Source of the DNA: Yamagishiella unicocca
Taxonomy: Eukaryota > Chlorophyta > Chlorophyceae > Chlamydomonadales > Volvocaceae
NCBI GenBank assembly: GCA_003116995.1
Contig: BDSL01000016.1
Location: 1,178,001 to 1,242,000 of the forward strand
DNA: 64,000 nucleotides
Reading direction: 5' to 3'
Below, piece after piece: positions 10,481-23,000 of this stretch (position 1 is the first letter of the stretch; each line of letters starts with the position of its first letter). The position numbers and the translations under genes are program-made. The notes below the pieces were generated by a model. The model was given only the letters and a program-made list of their open reading frames with translations. It was not told the DNA's origin and searched no databases.

Positions 10481-13400
10481 TCAGACCCGCCACTCGTCCC
10501 AAACTACGTCGTAGTCGCTGTCGTACGTTGTCCCTCCGCTCGTGCCAGCTTCGCCACTGCCACTGCCGCTCCTGCTGGTGCTGCTGCCGCTGTCGTTGAA
10601 CACCCAGTCCTCGTCCCTTGCGCGATGCTCATCAGGGCCTTCACCCTCGAGCAACCTCGACAGCACATCATCACTCGCCACCGGATTCCGGACAAGGCCA
10701 ATTGGGCTGGGTGGAGGCAACGTAACTTCAGCTGCTGGCACCGCCGCTGCCTCCGCCGACTGCCCGGCGCCGCCATTCACCGGCGGTGGCAACGTTGCAG
10801 TCCAGGGTTGCGTCCCCGAACCTCGCCCGTCGTTGCCTCCGCCGCTGTTTTCGACTTCCCCCGTTATCGTTGACGCGCTGCCGCCGCTGCCCCTGCCTCC
10901 GCCTCCGCTGCCTCCGCCGCCACCGCCGATGCCGCCGCCGCCGGTGCCGCCGCCTTCAGCCGCCCTCGCCGTGGCGGCGTTTAGCAAGTCCCGCAGCGTT
11001 GGTGCCATCCACAGTGACCGGATGGCAACTGAGTCGCCGTCGCCGCCAGACGCTGCCGCCGCCCCTTCACCGTCTCTCCATACGCCGCCGCCACCGCCAC
11101 CGTCACTGTCGCCGGCACCGCTGCCATGAATGCCGACATCAGCACCTGCTGCGTCTGACACCGGCGGCGGCCACGCGGCGGAGTCGGGGGCGGTACGGCG
11201 CTGCATCGCCGCCGGCGTCGGCGGTGACGGCGGCCCGGCTACTGCAGACGCCGGCGCCGGTGCCGCCGCTGTGCTGCTGCCTCCGTCGCCTCCGTCACCC
11301 CGGCTGTAGGGAAACGGCCCCACACCTAGCCCGGTCGCACGGCTGCCGGTGCCCGTCGCTCCTCCCGCCACCGCCGCCGCTGCCGCTGTCGCTGTCGCTG
11401 CCGGCACCGCCACTGAGCCGCCAGCCGCCGCCGCCCGCGGCGCTGGCGGGCGCTGCTCCGTGAACTCCAACTCCGCCTCCACCATATCACCCCCGTCGAA
11501 GTCTAGCAGCCACCTGTGGTAGCGGGCGGGCAACAGGAGACGTCATGGTACGAACGGCCGGGGCAGCGGCGGAGGTGAAAAAGGCCCTATCCTCCTCCTC
11601 CTTCTCTCCACCTCCTCCTCCTTTCACCCTGCCAGCCGGACACCCACGCAGCCACCCACCTGCACCACACCGGCGGGTGAGACCACCGGTCCCGGAACTG
11701 CACCTCGGCTCGCACCACGAAGATTCCCCATCCCAGCCGCCGTACCATGTACGGCGGCTCGTGCATCACCACCACTGGCGGGCTGCAACGGGTAAGGCGG
11801 CCGCAGGCGGGGGTAAGGTGATGTGCGGGACCCCGCACCCACAACAGGTGGCCGGCGCGGTCGGCCGCACTGCACTGCACAGCTCCCGGCGACGCATGGA
11901 CAGGTGGCGCTGCTGGCCTTTACGACGATCATAAGGCAGCGGAAGTAAGGGTCCCTTGGCCCCTCCCTCCAGTTCCCCGGCTCCTCGCCCCTCGCGCCCA
12001 CCGCTGTTGGCAGTTAAGTGCGGTCGCAGGGGGCTCCAGCGTAACCCTGACCCCCGCCCCCCGCCCCCGCGCCCCGGCGGCTCAACCCAGTTCTCCAGCA
12101 TGCATCTCAAAACGTCTGTTCTAAACGATTTTTTCTCGAAAGCCCCCGGGCGGCTATCCTACCAGTGCCGCGTGGCCGATTTTTATGCCCCCCCCCCCCC
12201 CCCCGCCCCCTTGGCCCCAGGCCCCCCCGCCCCGCCCCCTTGGCCCCAGGCCCCCCCGCCCCGCCCCCTTGGCCCCAGGCCCCCCGGCCCACGCGCACGT
12301 GAATGTCGGGTGCAGATGCACCACCACCCGCTCGATGAACTCCCGCTCGTCCTCCTCGCTGTCCATCCGAATGAAGAAGGTCCAGTTGTGCATGTTGCGG
12401 GAGGCGGCGCGACCGTGGGGCTGCATGTTGCGGGAGGGGGAGGGGCGTGGGGGTGGGGTAAGGGACGCGCGCGTACCCATACATAGTCACCTATCCACCT
12501 ATCACCCACCCACCCACCCAGCACCCAGCACCCACCCACCTACCCACCTGGTCCGCAGCCAGCTGGTGCAGGTTACCCACGTACAGCTTCCGCAACAACA
12601 CCCGGCGCGCGGCCAGCTCCGCCTCCTCCTCCGCAACCTCAGAACCCCGGCTCGCATACACGGCGGGGTGCCGCTCCCGCACCGCCGCGGCCTGCGTGGG
12701 GAGGTGTGACAACGGCCAACAGAATCAGAGTCGAGGTGCAAGGCAACCGGTTCATCAATGGTGTGGATGTCGAGGTGCAAGGCAACCAGTTCACCAATGG
12801 TGTCGATGTATCGACAAGCTCGCCATGCCCCAAGTACCATTCGGCTGCCTTCCCCCAACTGGGGGTCCCCCCCGCCTGTGAGTTCCCCGCCTTGCATCCG
12901 TGCTCACGGTGGGCAGCGCTTAACCATCGAACCGAAGCGCTCACCAGGTCCGGGTCCACCGGCAGCTGTGCAGGCACTACTCCGCGGCACAGCGGGCAAG
13001 TGACGACGGCCGGCGCCGGCCCTGCCGGCCCGCCAACCACCAACTGACCCACGGGTCTGCCGCCTTCGCCCGTCACCGCCGCAATCCCTCCAAGCGCCCC
13101 GCCCCCGCCCGCACCGGCCGCGGCGGCGGTGCGGCGCAGGCCGTTGCGACCACGGTTGCTGACGTCAGCCCAGCGGCGGAAGCAGCGGCCGCAAAAGGTG
13201 TGGTGGCAGGGCGTGGTGACGGGGTCGTGCAGGATGTGCATGCACAAGGGGCAGCACTCGCAAGGCGGGACCTCTGCCTCTGCTTCTTTCTCTCTCTGCT
13301 GCTCAGCTTGCGCCTCCAGCTCCTCTCCGGTAGCTGCTCCTGTCGCCGCGACTGGGCGCGGCGTTCCGAGTGAAGCCGCAGGCGAGGAAGGGCTTGCGGC

Positions 13401-13607
13401 CTCGCCTCCAAGAGCATCTGATTCAACGTTAGCATTTGGCGTTGTTGTTGTCGTTGCTGCGTTTGTCATGGTTGATGGTGCTGTTGCTCCTGCTGCTGCT
13501 GTTCCTGAGGCGTCTGGTGCTATCGGTGTGTCCGGTCGCGGCAGCTGCAGGCGCCGGCGTTGCGCGGGTGGAGACGCGCTCGGTGACTGAGGCCCCGACC
13601 AATCCAT
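10481..13607 (-). CDS. RING finger plus YEATS domain protein
   Basis: Five exons, minus strand: 13607-12945, 12691-12548, 12420-12299, 11782-11660, 11513-10481. They join in phase to 694 residues. The RING (C3HC4) uses C119, C122, C134, H136, C139, C142, C204 and C207: CPLCMHILHDPVTTPCHHTF, then CPLCR after a Gly/Ala insert of about 60 residues. Exon 2 begins the next domain with LRKLYVGNLHQLA. Exons 3-5 complete a YEATS fold: MHNWTFFIRMDSEEDEREFI, VVVHLHPTFTPPVVVMHEPP, YMVRRLGWGIFVVRAEVQF, then WLLDFDGGDMVEAELEF. YEATS domains read acylated lysines on histones; RING domains recruit E2 ubiquitin enzymes. A chromatin-bound E3 ligase is therefore inferred, not shown. The C-terminal 340 residues are Gly/Ala/Ser-rich and end in an acidic, aromatic tail. 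The RING and YEATS domains lie in different exons but phase runs through every junction. Confidence 0.87.
12185..12292. repeat. C-rich tandem repeat in RING-YEATS intron 3
   Basis: A unit of about 26 bases built on CCCCTTGGCCCCAGG recurs about four times directly after a poly-C run, close to the exon 3 donor. It is a simple minisatellite. Confidence 0.75.
12734..12812. repeat. Tandem duplication in RING-YEATS intron 1
   Basis: A segment of about 39 bases starting GAGGTGCAAGGCAACC is duplicated head to tail with few changes. It contributes nothing to the coding model. Confidence 0.65.
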
Positions 13608-14751
13608 CGTTTAAATTTCGGGGACGAGCCGGACAAGAGGCCGTCGATTTGCAGCGTGCTCAGCTTGTAGACGCCTTAATACCCCTTAAGGCCGCAAAAA
13701 ACCGTCAGCAGCCTGCGCTAACTCTGTCCTTGCCGAAACATGTCCTGACATGGAGTCTTAGTTGTCAGTTTTGTCGTGTCAAAGGCTTACGTTGCCACCC
13801 TAGACCGCGGCGTGGGGCGACGCCGTGACGTGCTCGTTAAGCTAATCCGATGGACCGCCAAACGGTTGTGTCGTGCTTTCGCAGCATTCCTGGCAAGAAC
13901 CCTTCCCTGCGCTCAACTCTCGCGACAGTCGCGAAAGCGGTTCCCAAACGCTATCGCTTCCCAAAGGGCGACCGGCCTTCGCCGCTACATTCTGCGACAC
14001 AGCACCTTCACCGCAATTCACCCTAGAGCTGCGAGCTGGGCAAGGCTGGGCGCCGCATTTTCGGTTCCGCTTACATCAGCTCGTTCCTGTCTCTTAACGC
14101 CTTCGCGCCTCAGCTAACGAGCCCGGCCGAGGTATCCTGCGGCCCAAACCGCTACTCTCGTGCTGCACCGCAGACTCGCTACGCGCGAGCTTCTTACGAC
14201 ATCGCAGGCGCGACGACTCCGCCTCCACCACCACCATTTAGTATTCGAACCTTGCGATGCAGCACGGTGGCTGGTCCACCAACTCTCCTCGTGCCAATCA
14301 CTCCTTTGCAGGTGTGGTCCGGCCTCCCAACCAGCTTAGCCCACACGTCCGCTCTTCCTACCCCTCGCACCACAATGCGCAGCTGGGCCCCCTGGCCCCG
14401 CCTCGCTCCTACCTAAACCCAACTGCCCCTCTGGGAGGGCCATCCAGACCGGCGGCTCACCCAGCCCCCGCTCGCCCACCGCGGCCAATTCCCCAGCCCC
14501 GTTCCGCTACTGCCGTCCGATCTGCGCTGCCCCCTTCCCCCCCCACCACACCCCCGCGCTCGAACCCCCACCACACCACCACCCCTTCCGTCAGGCGGGA
14601 GCGGCTGGCCCCCTCCTCCTCCAACGCTTTTTGCAACCCCCACTTCCAACGGTAGCACACACCTGCACCCTTAAACCGCAACCCCGCCTAGTATCCCGCA
14701 TCCCGATATCGGCTGTCGTTCTTCGCGATGTGGGTCGGTGCCCTCCTCCCC
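13608..14751. other. Intergenic: RING-YEATS promoter side and HYPK 3' end
   Basis: No gene seen. Both flanking genes run on the minus strand. TTACA at 14071-14075 (TGTAA on the minus strand) is a candidate polyadenylation signal for HYPK, about 680 bases after its stop. Confidence 0.4.
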
Positions 14752-16518
14752 CTACGGTGCCGCCGCTGCGGGCTCCATCCCTAGGTACTGCTCCAGCGCC
14801 CTCCGCAGGTCCCCACCCGCCAGCCGCAGCGCCCGCTCCGCCGCCTTCTTGTCCCGCAGCTCCAGCTCCGAAGCCAACAAGTCGATGTCCTCCTTTGATA
14901 CCTTGATGGCCGCCAACTCGCGCTCCCTGGCGCAGCGGCCGAGAGAGGGGGTGCCAGGAGGAGGCGGGGGAGGCCGGGGTGAGAGAGAGGCGGGGTGAGG
15001 GAAGGGTATGCAGCGAGGAGCACTGTGCTGTAGCACAGGCGTGCCGCACGTGCCAGTAGGTCGCATGCATGCACCCGTCAAGTAGGGACGCCTTGCTTCC
15101 GACCGCCCGGATACTTGTGGCCTAGCCGCCGAATCGCGGGACGCCAAACGCCCCACCAGCCTCCTCCCTCCCTTCCCCCCTCCCTAGGTGCCGATCCATA
15201 GGCTCCCTCCCTCCCAACCTCCCTCCGGGCGTTCCTGCTGCGCTGAGCCCTCGCTCGAGCCAGAGTTGCAACCGCGAACCTACGCCTACGCGTATACCGT
15301 GCTTGCGGCCCTCGGCCCCGCGCGCCCCCACCGGCGTTGCCAACCCCAGTGCCCAACCCAACCCAACATCGCCACCACCGCCACCGCCGGCTGCTGCTGC
15401 TTCCTGCGTACCTCTGCCTCTCCGCGTCCTTGCTGGCCTTCTGGGCCTCGAACAACGCCTGCATGGCCTGCGGGCGACCATCGGGTTGCGTGCAGGGGGC
15501 GCGGGAGAAGGTGGTGGTGATAGGGGGTCCGTGGAGGCAGACACGATCATCAAATAGTTGGGACAACACATTATTTTACCTATTCAAATCTCCAAACATC
15601 AGCTACTATAAATTGCACCTCAAGAGGCAACACTGCTGTTGGGGCGCGCAGGGTGCATGCGGCTGGGGTGGGTGGGGTGTGTGGCCACCCGGCCAGCTTG
15701 GGGGTAGGGGTGGCAGGGACAGGAAGTATGAGAAGGAAGCCAGGTGCTAACGACACTATATGGCGCAGTCTTAGCGCGGAAAGGGAGTATGTATGTGTGT
15801 GTATGTGTGTCTGTATGTGTGTGGGCGGGATGGGGAGAGGAGGGAGACGCGCGTGGATGCGCCGAGCGGGCGGACCCACGGGTCTGAGGAAAGGGGCCCG
15901 ACCCCAAACCACCTTGAGACAGCTAGCCATCCCTACCCCACCCTACTCCGCCCTACTCCACCCCATCATGCTGCCCGGTTTACCGACGGCTCCACCGTTG
16001 CTGCGAACCGTCGCCCTGCCTTCGGCACGAGGTACCTTGAACCGCCCATGACTACCTTGACGGCACCTGGACTGCTAGACCCCAGGCGAACCCAAATGAA
16101 GCCACCCAGATGGCCGGGTGGCAGCCACGAATGATATGTTTTGGTCCCATATGGGGCCAGGGGTTTCGGAGCGCTCACAGTCCTGGGTCCCTCCCACTCG
16201 CGCACTAGCCATCCACGCCGTGGTTTACGCATCGAGCTCACCTGCGTAACTTTACTTTCGTCCATTTGCCGCTCCTCTGGGCCCTGCAAAGTTCCAAGTT
16301 GGGATGTTTTTAGCTCAGGGAGGCCGTCCCCGTATCGAAGGCTGCATGGTTGTGTCTGAGATAGATCTGAGGTGTCTGTGCCAAGTGCTATCATCAAAGC
16401 TTGCCTTGTCAGTCATCGACTTGAGGGCCGCCGCCTGCTCTCGCCCTTGTCGGTCCTTGCTAGCCATCTCCTCCTGCTCCTGCTCCTGCTCATTCTCATC
16501 ACGCTCATCGTCCGCCAT
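14752..16518 (-). CDS. HYPK: HYPK-like regulator of the NatA N-terminal acetyltransferase
   Basis: Four exons, minus strand: 16518-16405, 16283-16242, 15467-15412, 14926-14752. They give 128 residues, close to the 129 of human HYPK. The acidic, Gln-rich N terminus (residues 1-38) leads into a helix with MQALFEAQKASKDAERQRER. The C-terminal half carries the UBA-like domain: LAAIKVSKEDIDLLASELEL, then KKAAERALRLAGGDLRRALE. In animals and plants HYPK binds the ribosome-associated NatA complex, tunes its activity and acts as a chaperone. The first intron uses a GC donor (GCAAGC after codon 38), which I accept because the reading frame otherwise runs out of homology. The upstream TTG at 16524 is not used; ATG at 16518 is chosen. 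The gene shares its upstream region with the divergent transporter gene. Confidence 0.88.
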
Positions 16519-17008
16519 TTTCAATTTTGTTACCCAAGCCTTAGTCCCTTAGTTGCGCAAGTGATGCAGAGTCGAGAGCGAGTGTGCGTTTAACGGAAAC
16601 AAGTTGTGTGCAGAATAAAGAGGGGCCTGATTACACTATTATTGCCACTGCATGCACTCATAGTGAAACAGTTCGCATACAAATCAGTTCGTATATGCGC
16701 GCCATGTATGTCTTGCTCCCGCAAGTCCTGAATTCCGCACTCCAGCATACTAGGAATAACATTTCAAATATGTCCGGATGACATTTCTGGGCACTATGAC
16801 GATGCCTTCGCAGTAAAGTCCCTGAATCTGGCCTGGCGGGCTCCACTCTTCTACTCGCTTCTGTTTTGTCTATTGCTTATCATCGGGCTTATACGCCTTG
16901 TCTAGGGTACCATTTTTCGGCTAACGTGACCTTTGTTGGGTGGCGGCAAAGTTACGGAGTTGCTCGAGTGAGGGTCGTCAGGCGTTCCGGGGCCTCGAAA
17001 GCTTCAAG
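16519..17008. promoter_or_regulatory. Shared divergent upstream region, HYPK and CAT genes
   Basis: These 490 bases separate the start codons of two divergent genes. They are noticeably more A/T-rich than the flanking genes and contain no coding match, so a bidirectional promoter is likely. I could not place core elements. Confidence 0.5.
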
Positions 17009-20000
17009 ATGGGGAAAATGGAAAAAGCAAAAGCACGAGTGCGGTCCACCTTTACCAAGTTCAGGGCGAAGGCCTTCGTCGTCAGGTACGAGACATGATC
17101 GACCACCTTACAGGATCCTGTGCACGCTGAACCCCTTTCTGCCTCGCATGCCTTAGAACTATGGAGGAGCAGAGAGACAGGTCCGCGAGCGGCTTTGAGA
17201 TGCACAAGGTACTGGGGCCATTCAGCCTGGTAATGCTTGGGATAGGCTGCATTATCGGCGCTGGAGTCTTCGTACTCACCGGCGTGGCGGCCCGCAAATA
17301 TGCTGGGTAGGTTTCGAACCGTTCGGTCGCTGCTGCCGTGTAAGGCCCTGTTAGGCCCCCCCTGTCTTGCACAACCACACTCTCGGGGGTCCTTAGAAAT
17401 GACAAGAGGACCGTACGGGACCCTGCTGTGCTGTGAATAACGAGTGCACATCTTTGCAGCACACCCCAGATCGGAAGGGGCATCAGCATATGCCCTTGCG
17501 TGATAGCAACATAGTAGCAGGGGCCCCGACAGCCGCTGTGTGCGGCAGGGTCTCAGTATCCATAGCTGAGGACCTAAGTCAGACGCACTGTTCCGCTGTC
17601 TCACACAACAGCAGCAGCCCCTTTGGCCCCCTCCCGCGGGTCTTCACGCGATCCCTCGCTACCGGACCCAGCTCGAGCTCCTGACCCTCAGCGCCCCCCT
17701 ACCACCCGGAACCCCCTTCCCAGCACTCCGCACATCTCGCGCCGTCGTTGACTTTCACCTCAGTCAAACTAATCGGACATGCGGTGCGTACGAAGCCCTG
17801 CGATTAGCCAGCGTGTAAGGCATCACGTTTACCGGGCCTGCGGCGTGCTGGGTTGTGTCTAATTTAGTGACGTGTCGGTCCACGCAGCGGCGGTGGTGTC
17901 GGGTCTGCGGCTTGACGGGTGGCCCGCCCAGCCCCGCCTCGCCCTGATGGGAGGTGCGAAGCCCCAGGGGGAGGAGCGAAGTCCAGGGGGGGGCCCAGCA
18001 CAGCCGGGCGCCCCATCCGGCGGCTGAGGCAGCTGTGGCGGTGGCCACCGCGACCTGTGCTGCGTCGTTACAGCAAGGGAAAGGAAAACACGGGCGTATT
18101 GAACCCCATGGGGGTGCTCAGCAACCGAAGCGAAGGACGCTGGCCGTCCCAGCTGCGCGGAGTGTGGTGCACCGGCCGGTGTGAGGGGGGCCGCGATGTG
18201 GGTCGGCAGCGGACTTCGCAGGGGAGACGTGTGGGGGCGTTGGTGAGCGCAGAAACCCGCAAGTGCCCGCAAGCGCCCAAACGGTGTTGACATGACCGCA
18301 CGCACGCGCACGCTGTAAGAGCGAGCCACGTCTCAGAGCCAGTGCCCGACGCCCCGCCCCAGCTCGCAAGTGTCTAGGCGTGTGCTCCAGGGGAGGCCGC
18401 ACCACTCAGTATTAACCCCCGGGGGGTCGCGGCAAGCGGACAGCGGTCAGGGCCGCGTAGGGTTCTAATGACAGTCTGCCTCCCACCACCTGGGTTGTGT
18501 TGAGGGAACCAAAGGCGTCCGGCCCGGGCCTCCGACCCGGCCGTATTGCGTTTTCCCTCCTTCCCTGAGTATATGAGTGCTGGTCGCTCCCCAACATGTC
18601 GGACCCCATTGACGATCCCTGCCCGCCGGTCCCCATCCCTCACCTAACCAGCCCCTTGCCCCCTCGTCCACCGACCCCTGCCCCTCCGCGCTCGCTCCCC
18701 CCTTGCGCTGCAGCCCTGCCGTGGTGGTGTCGTACGCCGTATCCGCCATCACCGCCATGCTCACCGCCTTCTGCTACGCGGAGTACGCGGCTGAGCTGCC
18801 GGTCGCGGGGGGCGCCTTCAACTACGTCAGCATGACGTTCGGGGAGTTCGTGGCGTGGTAAGATGGGTAACGACTGTGGAAATGTAGTGGGTAAGGGGGG
18901 GCATACGAGGCGGGAGGGTGTGTGGGGGAGGGGGTGCGGGGGGGGGAGGGGGTGGCGGCGGCGGTGGGCGGGGGAAAGGCCGGGTTATAACGCCGAGGAG
19001 ATGCAAGGACAAGCGCGACAGGGGTGCTGACTGGGCTGTGGTGAGGTGCGGGCATTGGGGGAGGGCGGGAGTCTTGGGACTGGGCAGTTGGGTATGTAGG
19101 TAGGCGGTATTCATCCCGGGAGGATCTGGACCATGGGTGAGGCACCATCAGGGAGAGCTGCGTCTTGTCGAAGTACATGCATGATTAACTAACGGTGTAT
19201 CACAGGAACCCACCCAGATACAACGCTGTGTCCCTACCGTCCCCCCCGGCCCCCGGTTTTTATGCCCCCCCACCCCCGCCCCCCACACACGCAGGGTCAC
19301 CGCCTGCGACCTCATCCTGGAGTACACCCTCTCCGCCGCAGCCGTGGCCAAGGGCTTCACCTCTTACACGGCGGCGTTCATCGGGGTGGACGTGTCCCAC
19401 CTGCGCTTCAAGGTGTGGCCGCCGGGTGCGGGATGAGGCGGCTGGCAGCCCCTGGCTGGGGGAGGGGGGTCCAGCTGGCAGCCCCTGGCTGGGAGAGGGG
19501 GGTCCAGCTGGCAGCCCCTGGCTGGGAGAGGGGGGTCCAGCTGGCAGCACCTGGCTGGGAGAGGGGGGTCCAGCTGGCAGCACCTGGCTGGGGGCGGGGG
19601 GTCCAGCTGGCAGCGCCTGGCTGGGGGAGGGCCGGGGCGGCCCCGCCCCGGCCTCCCGTCCTTTCCTCGGCAGCAACGGACTGACGACCCCCACGTCGGC
19701 ACCTCACGGTCCACGAGCTTCTCCGCTAGCCCGGCGTTGCGGTGTTGGGGGTGTCGTCAGTCCACTGCTGATCACCGAATGATGTAGACCAGGGGCGGTG
19801 GGCGGGAGGGGAGAGCATCGGAGACCCTGCCCAGCATGATGGCTCTTGGCGCGTGTCCTCATCCGCACCCGCCTCAGGAGACACGTGCCTGCCTCCCCCG
19901 CCTCCGCCCCTCCTCCCGGACCTTGCACCTGCGGGCCAACCCGTGCGAACGGCACCCAACCGCGAACGCGACCCGACCCAAATCACCCCACTCACACACG

Positions 20001-23000
20001 CCTCCCAACCCTGGCACCCGCGGCTACATACCCCCCCGCCCCGCCCGCCCCCCCTGCCCCAGGCCTCCATCTTCACCCTGGACCTGCCCGCCTTCGCCGC
20101 CGTGGTTGCCATGTCCTTCATCCTCATGCGCTCGACCGCCGGCTCGTCCCTCTTCAACAACCTGGTCACCGGCCTCAACGTGATCCTCATCATCTTCGTG
20201 CTGGCGGCGGGGTTCCCCTACGTCAAGGCCGCCAACTACACGCCCTTCGTGCCGTTTGGCCTGCGGGGCATGTTCACGGGTGGGTGGGTGGCGGGTGGGC
20301 GGGTGGGTGGGTGGCAGGTGGGTGGGTGGGCACATGGAGGGGCGTCGTAGGCGGAATATATGGGAGTTGGAATGAATCACAAAGTGATATTATTGGCGCG
20401 GGGAGGACGTCGAGGGCGGCCAGCTGGGGGTTGGATCCAGTCCAGGCCGCCTCGGAGCGGTGGACGAGCTGTCGTGTTTTGGGGGGTGCGTCACCCCCCC
20501 CCAAATCCCACCCCCACGTCCCCCAGGCGCCTCCGTGGTGTTTTTCTCCTTCATCGGCTTCGACACTGTCGCCACCGCCGCCGAGGAGGTCAAGAACCCA
20601 GGCAAGGATCTGCCCATTGGCATCGTGGGCTCGCTGTCCATCTGTACGGTGCTGTACGTGCTCATGTGCCTGGTCATCACGGGGATGCAAAAGTGAGTGG
20701 CGGGGGTGAGGGCACTTGGGGAGGGGAGAGGCGGGGAGGGGGGGCGGCAGGCGGAACCAGGGTGTTAGGCTGGACGGAGCTCGCCGACCGACAGGGAGCG
20801 GGGCTTACGGCAAAGGGCAGCCACGTCTGGCAGCCACCACGTGTATCAAAGTCCCACGGCGTCCTCGACCACGTTGTCGAGCACGATCTCACCCACCCGG
20901 AAGCCACCCACCCCACCGCAGCTCGTAGTTCTTCTCCCCCCCCTCGTCGGTTCACGGCCTTCCCTTCCACGCCTCCTCACCCCACCCCCCTCCCGCTTCC
21001 CCCCTCACCTCTCCCACCCCCTCACCTCTCCCAACCCCTCACCTCTCCCAACCCCTCACCTCTCCCAACCCCTCACCCCGTCGCTCATCAGCTACACCGA
21101 AATCGACCTGGACGCGCCCTTCGCGGTGGCCTTCACAGCCGTGGGCCTGGGCTGGGCTCAGCGGGTGGTGGCTGCGGGCGCCCTCACCGGCATCATCACC
21201 AGCCTGCTGGGATCGCTGCTGGGGCAGGCGAGAATATACGTGACGCTGGGCCGCCAGGCACTGGCGCCGGCGTGGCTGGTGGGTGGTGGCTGCATCGTGC
21301 GAGCAAGAGGGGTCGGGGCCGGGGTTCTCTCGCGGGTCCGGGCCTCTGCGGGCTGAGGGGGCGAGAGCCCGCGCGCCGCACGCCGCCACTCCCCACCCCG
21401 ACCCGACCCGAGCCCCCCGCACTCGCCGTCACGCACCGACGGCTTCCGTCCGCAAACACAAGGGCTGAAGCACAAGCTGTGGCCAGAAGACGCTCCCCGG
21501 CAGCGTAGCGGCTTTCTCCCATCCAACGCCTCTCCGTCCCCGAACCTAAGATGGCCCCCCTCCCCATCCACCCTTCCATTTCCTAACCCCCCTCCCAACC
21601 CCTCCCCCCCTCTCCCAACCCCTCCCACCCATCCCCTCCCCGCCTCCACGGGTCTTCCTCGAAACCCCGCCTCCCCCACCCCCTCCCCGCAGGCCCGTGT
21701 GCACCCAGTCCGGGGCACCCCGGTCAACGCCACCCTCGTTACCATGATCACTGCCGGCTTCCTGGCCCTCTTCATCGACCTGGAGCTGCTGGCGGAGCTG
21801 GTGTCCATCGGCACGCTCATGGTCTTCTGCTTCGTGTGCGCGGGGGTGCTCTTCCGCCGCTACTACGTGCACGGCTCGGGCGAGCCGATGCGGCCCGTGC
21901 TGGGGCGGCTGGGCGCGGTGGTGCTGGCGTCCTGCGGCTTCTCGCTGTCGTTCACGGAGGAGGCGCCGATTGTGGTGCCGTTCCTGTTCCTCGGTGAGAC
22001 CGGCCGGGGTCGCGACTGCAGGGGGTATCGGGAGGTGTGTTTTATAAATGCTGAGCTGAGCCGCGAAGTAGACGTAGCGCGAGGAGACCAAGGAATCCGG
22101 AGTCAGTGCGGGGCGCCAATAGTTACCGAAAGAAGCCCAGACTGGGTCCACGAGAAGCCAGAAGTCCAATTATGTAGCCGGCGGCCGTGCAGCGCTCCGA
22201 TAGCCAGAAAGACGGTTGCGCCCCAACAACCGACGCCGCGCTGCTGCGGCGTAGGCGTGGCGCGAAGCACCTACAACTACCTAGCCTATGTACCTATTTA
22301 CCTATCCTAGTGCGCAAGGCAGAGGTATAGGTGACAACGTCGCGTGCAATGCCAGTAACAGACAGAGTGCCCGGCACAGGAATCCCAGCCCATGCCAAAT
22401 GCAAGGAAACTGACCTGGGAAAGGAGAGGAAGAAGGACCAGGCGAAGCAGCAGAACGTTAGCGTTAGGTTGAAGGGCGAGAGAGACATGCGGGGCGAATG
22501 GAAAGGCAGGGACACACGTGAGCGCGCCGCGTCTATGGTAGAGTAGTTAGTAATGCGTTGTAAGGAAAAGAAGTGACGAAGGAAACGCGGAGATGTGGCA
22601 TAAGGGCGCAAGCAGGCAATGCAGCGAGCCGTACAGGGATGCACGCAAGCAGGCACGCTGTGGCACAGAGGGGGAGGGGGAGAGAGAGGGATGCTGTGGG
22701 ATGCTGTGATGCGATGGGGCCGGCGGGCGGGCTCACATAAAGCACCCCACCACGCCGGGTGTCCCAAGCGGGTCTGCGCATAGAGCCCACCGGGGGAAAA
22801 CCCGGGGGACCGGGGGGGTGCGTGCTCGTGCGGTGTGGGAGGGAAGGACGGCCAGGCGGTGTGGGAGGGAAGGACGGCCAGGCGGTATCAGGACGGGCGC
22901 AGCCGAGGCGTGCGGGTTCCGTGTTGAACGTCATCTACCGCTGGTGGGGGTGGGTGGAGTGGGTGGGGTGCACGGGCACGGAGTTGAGGGGCCTTGGGGT

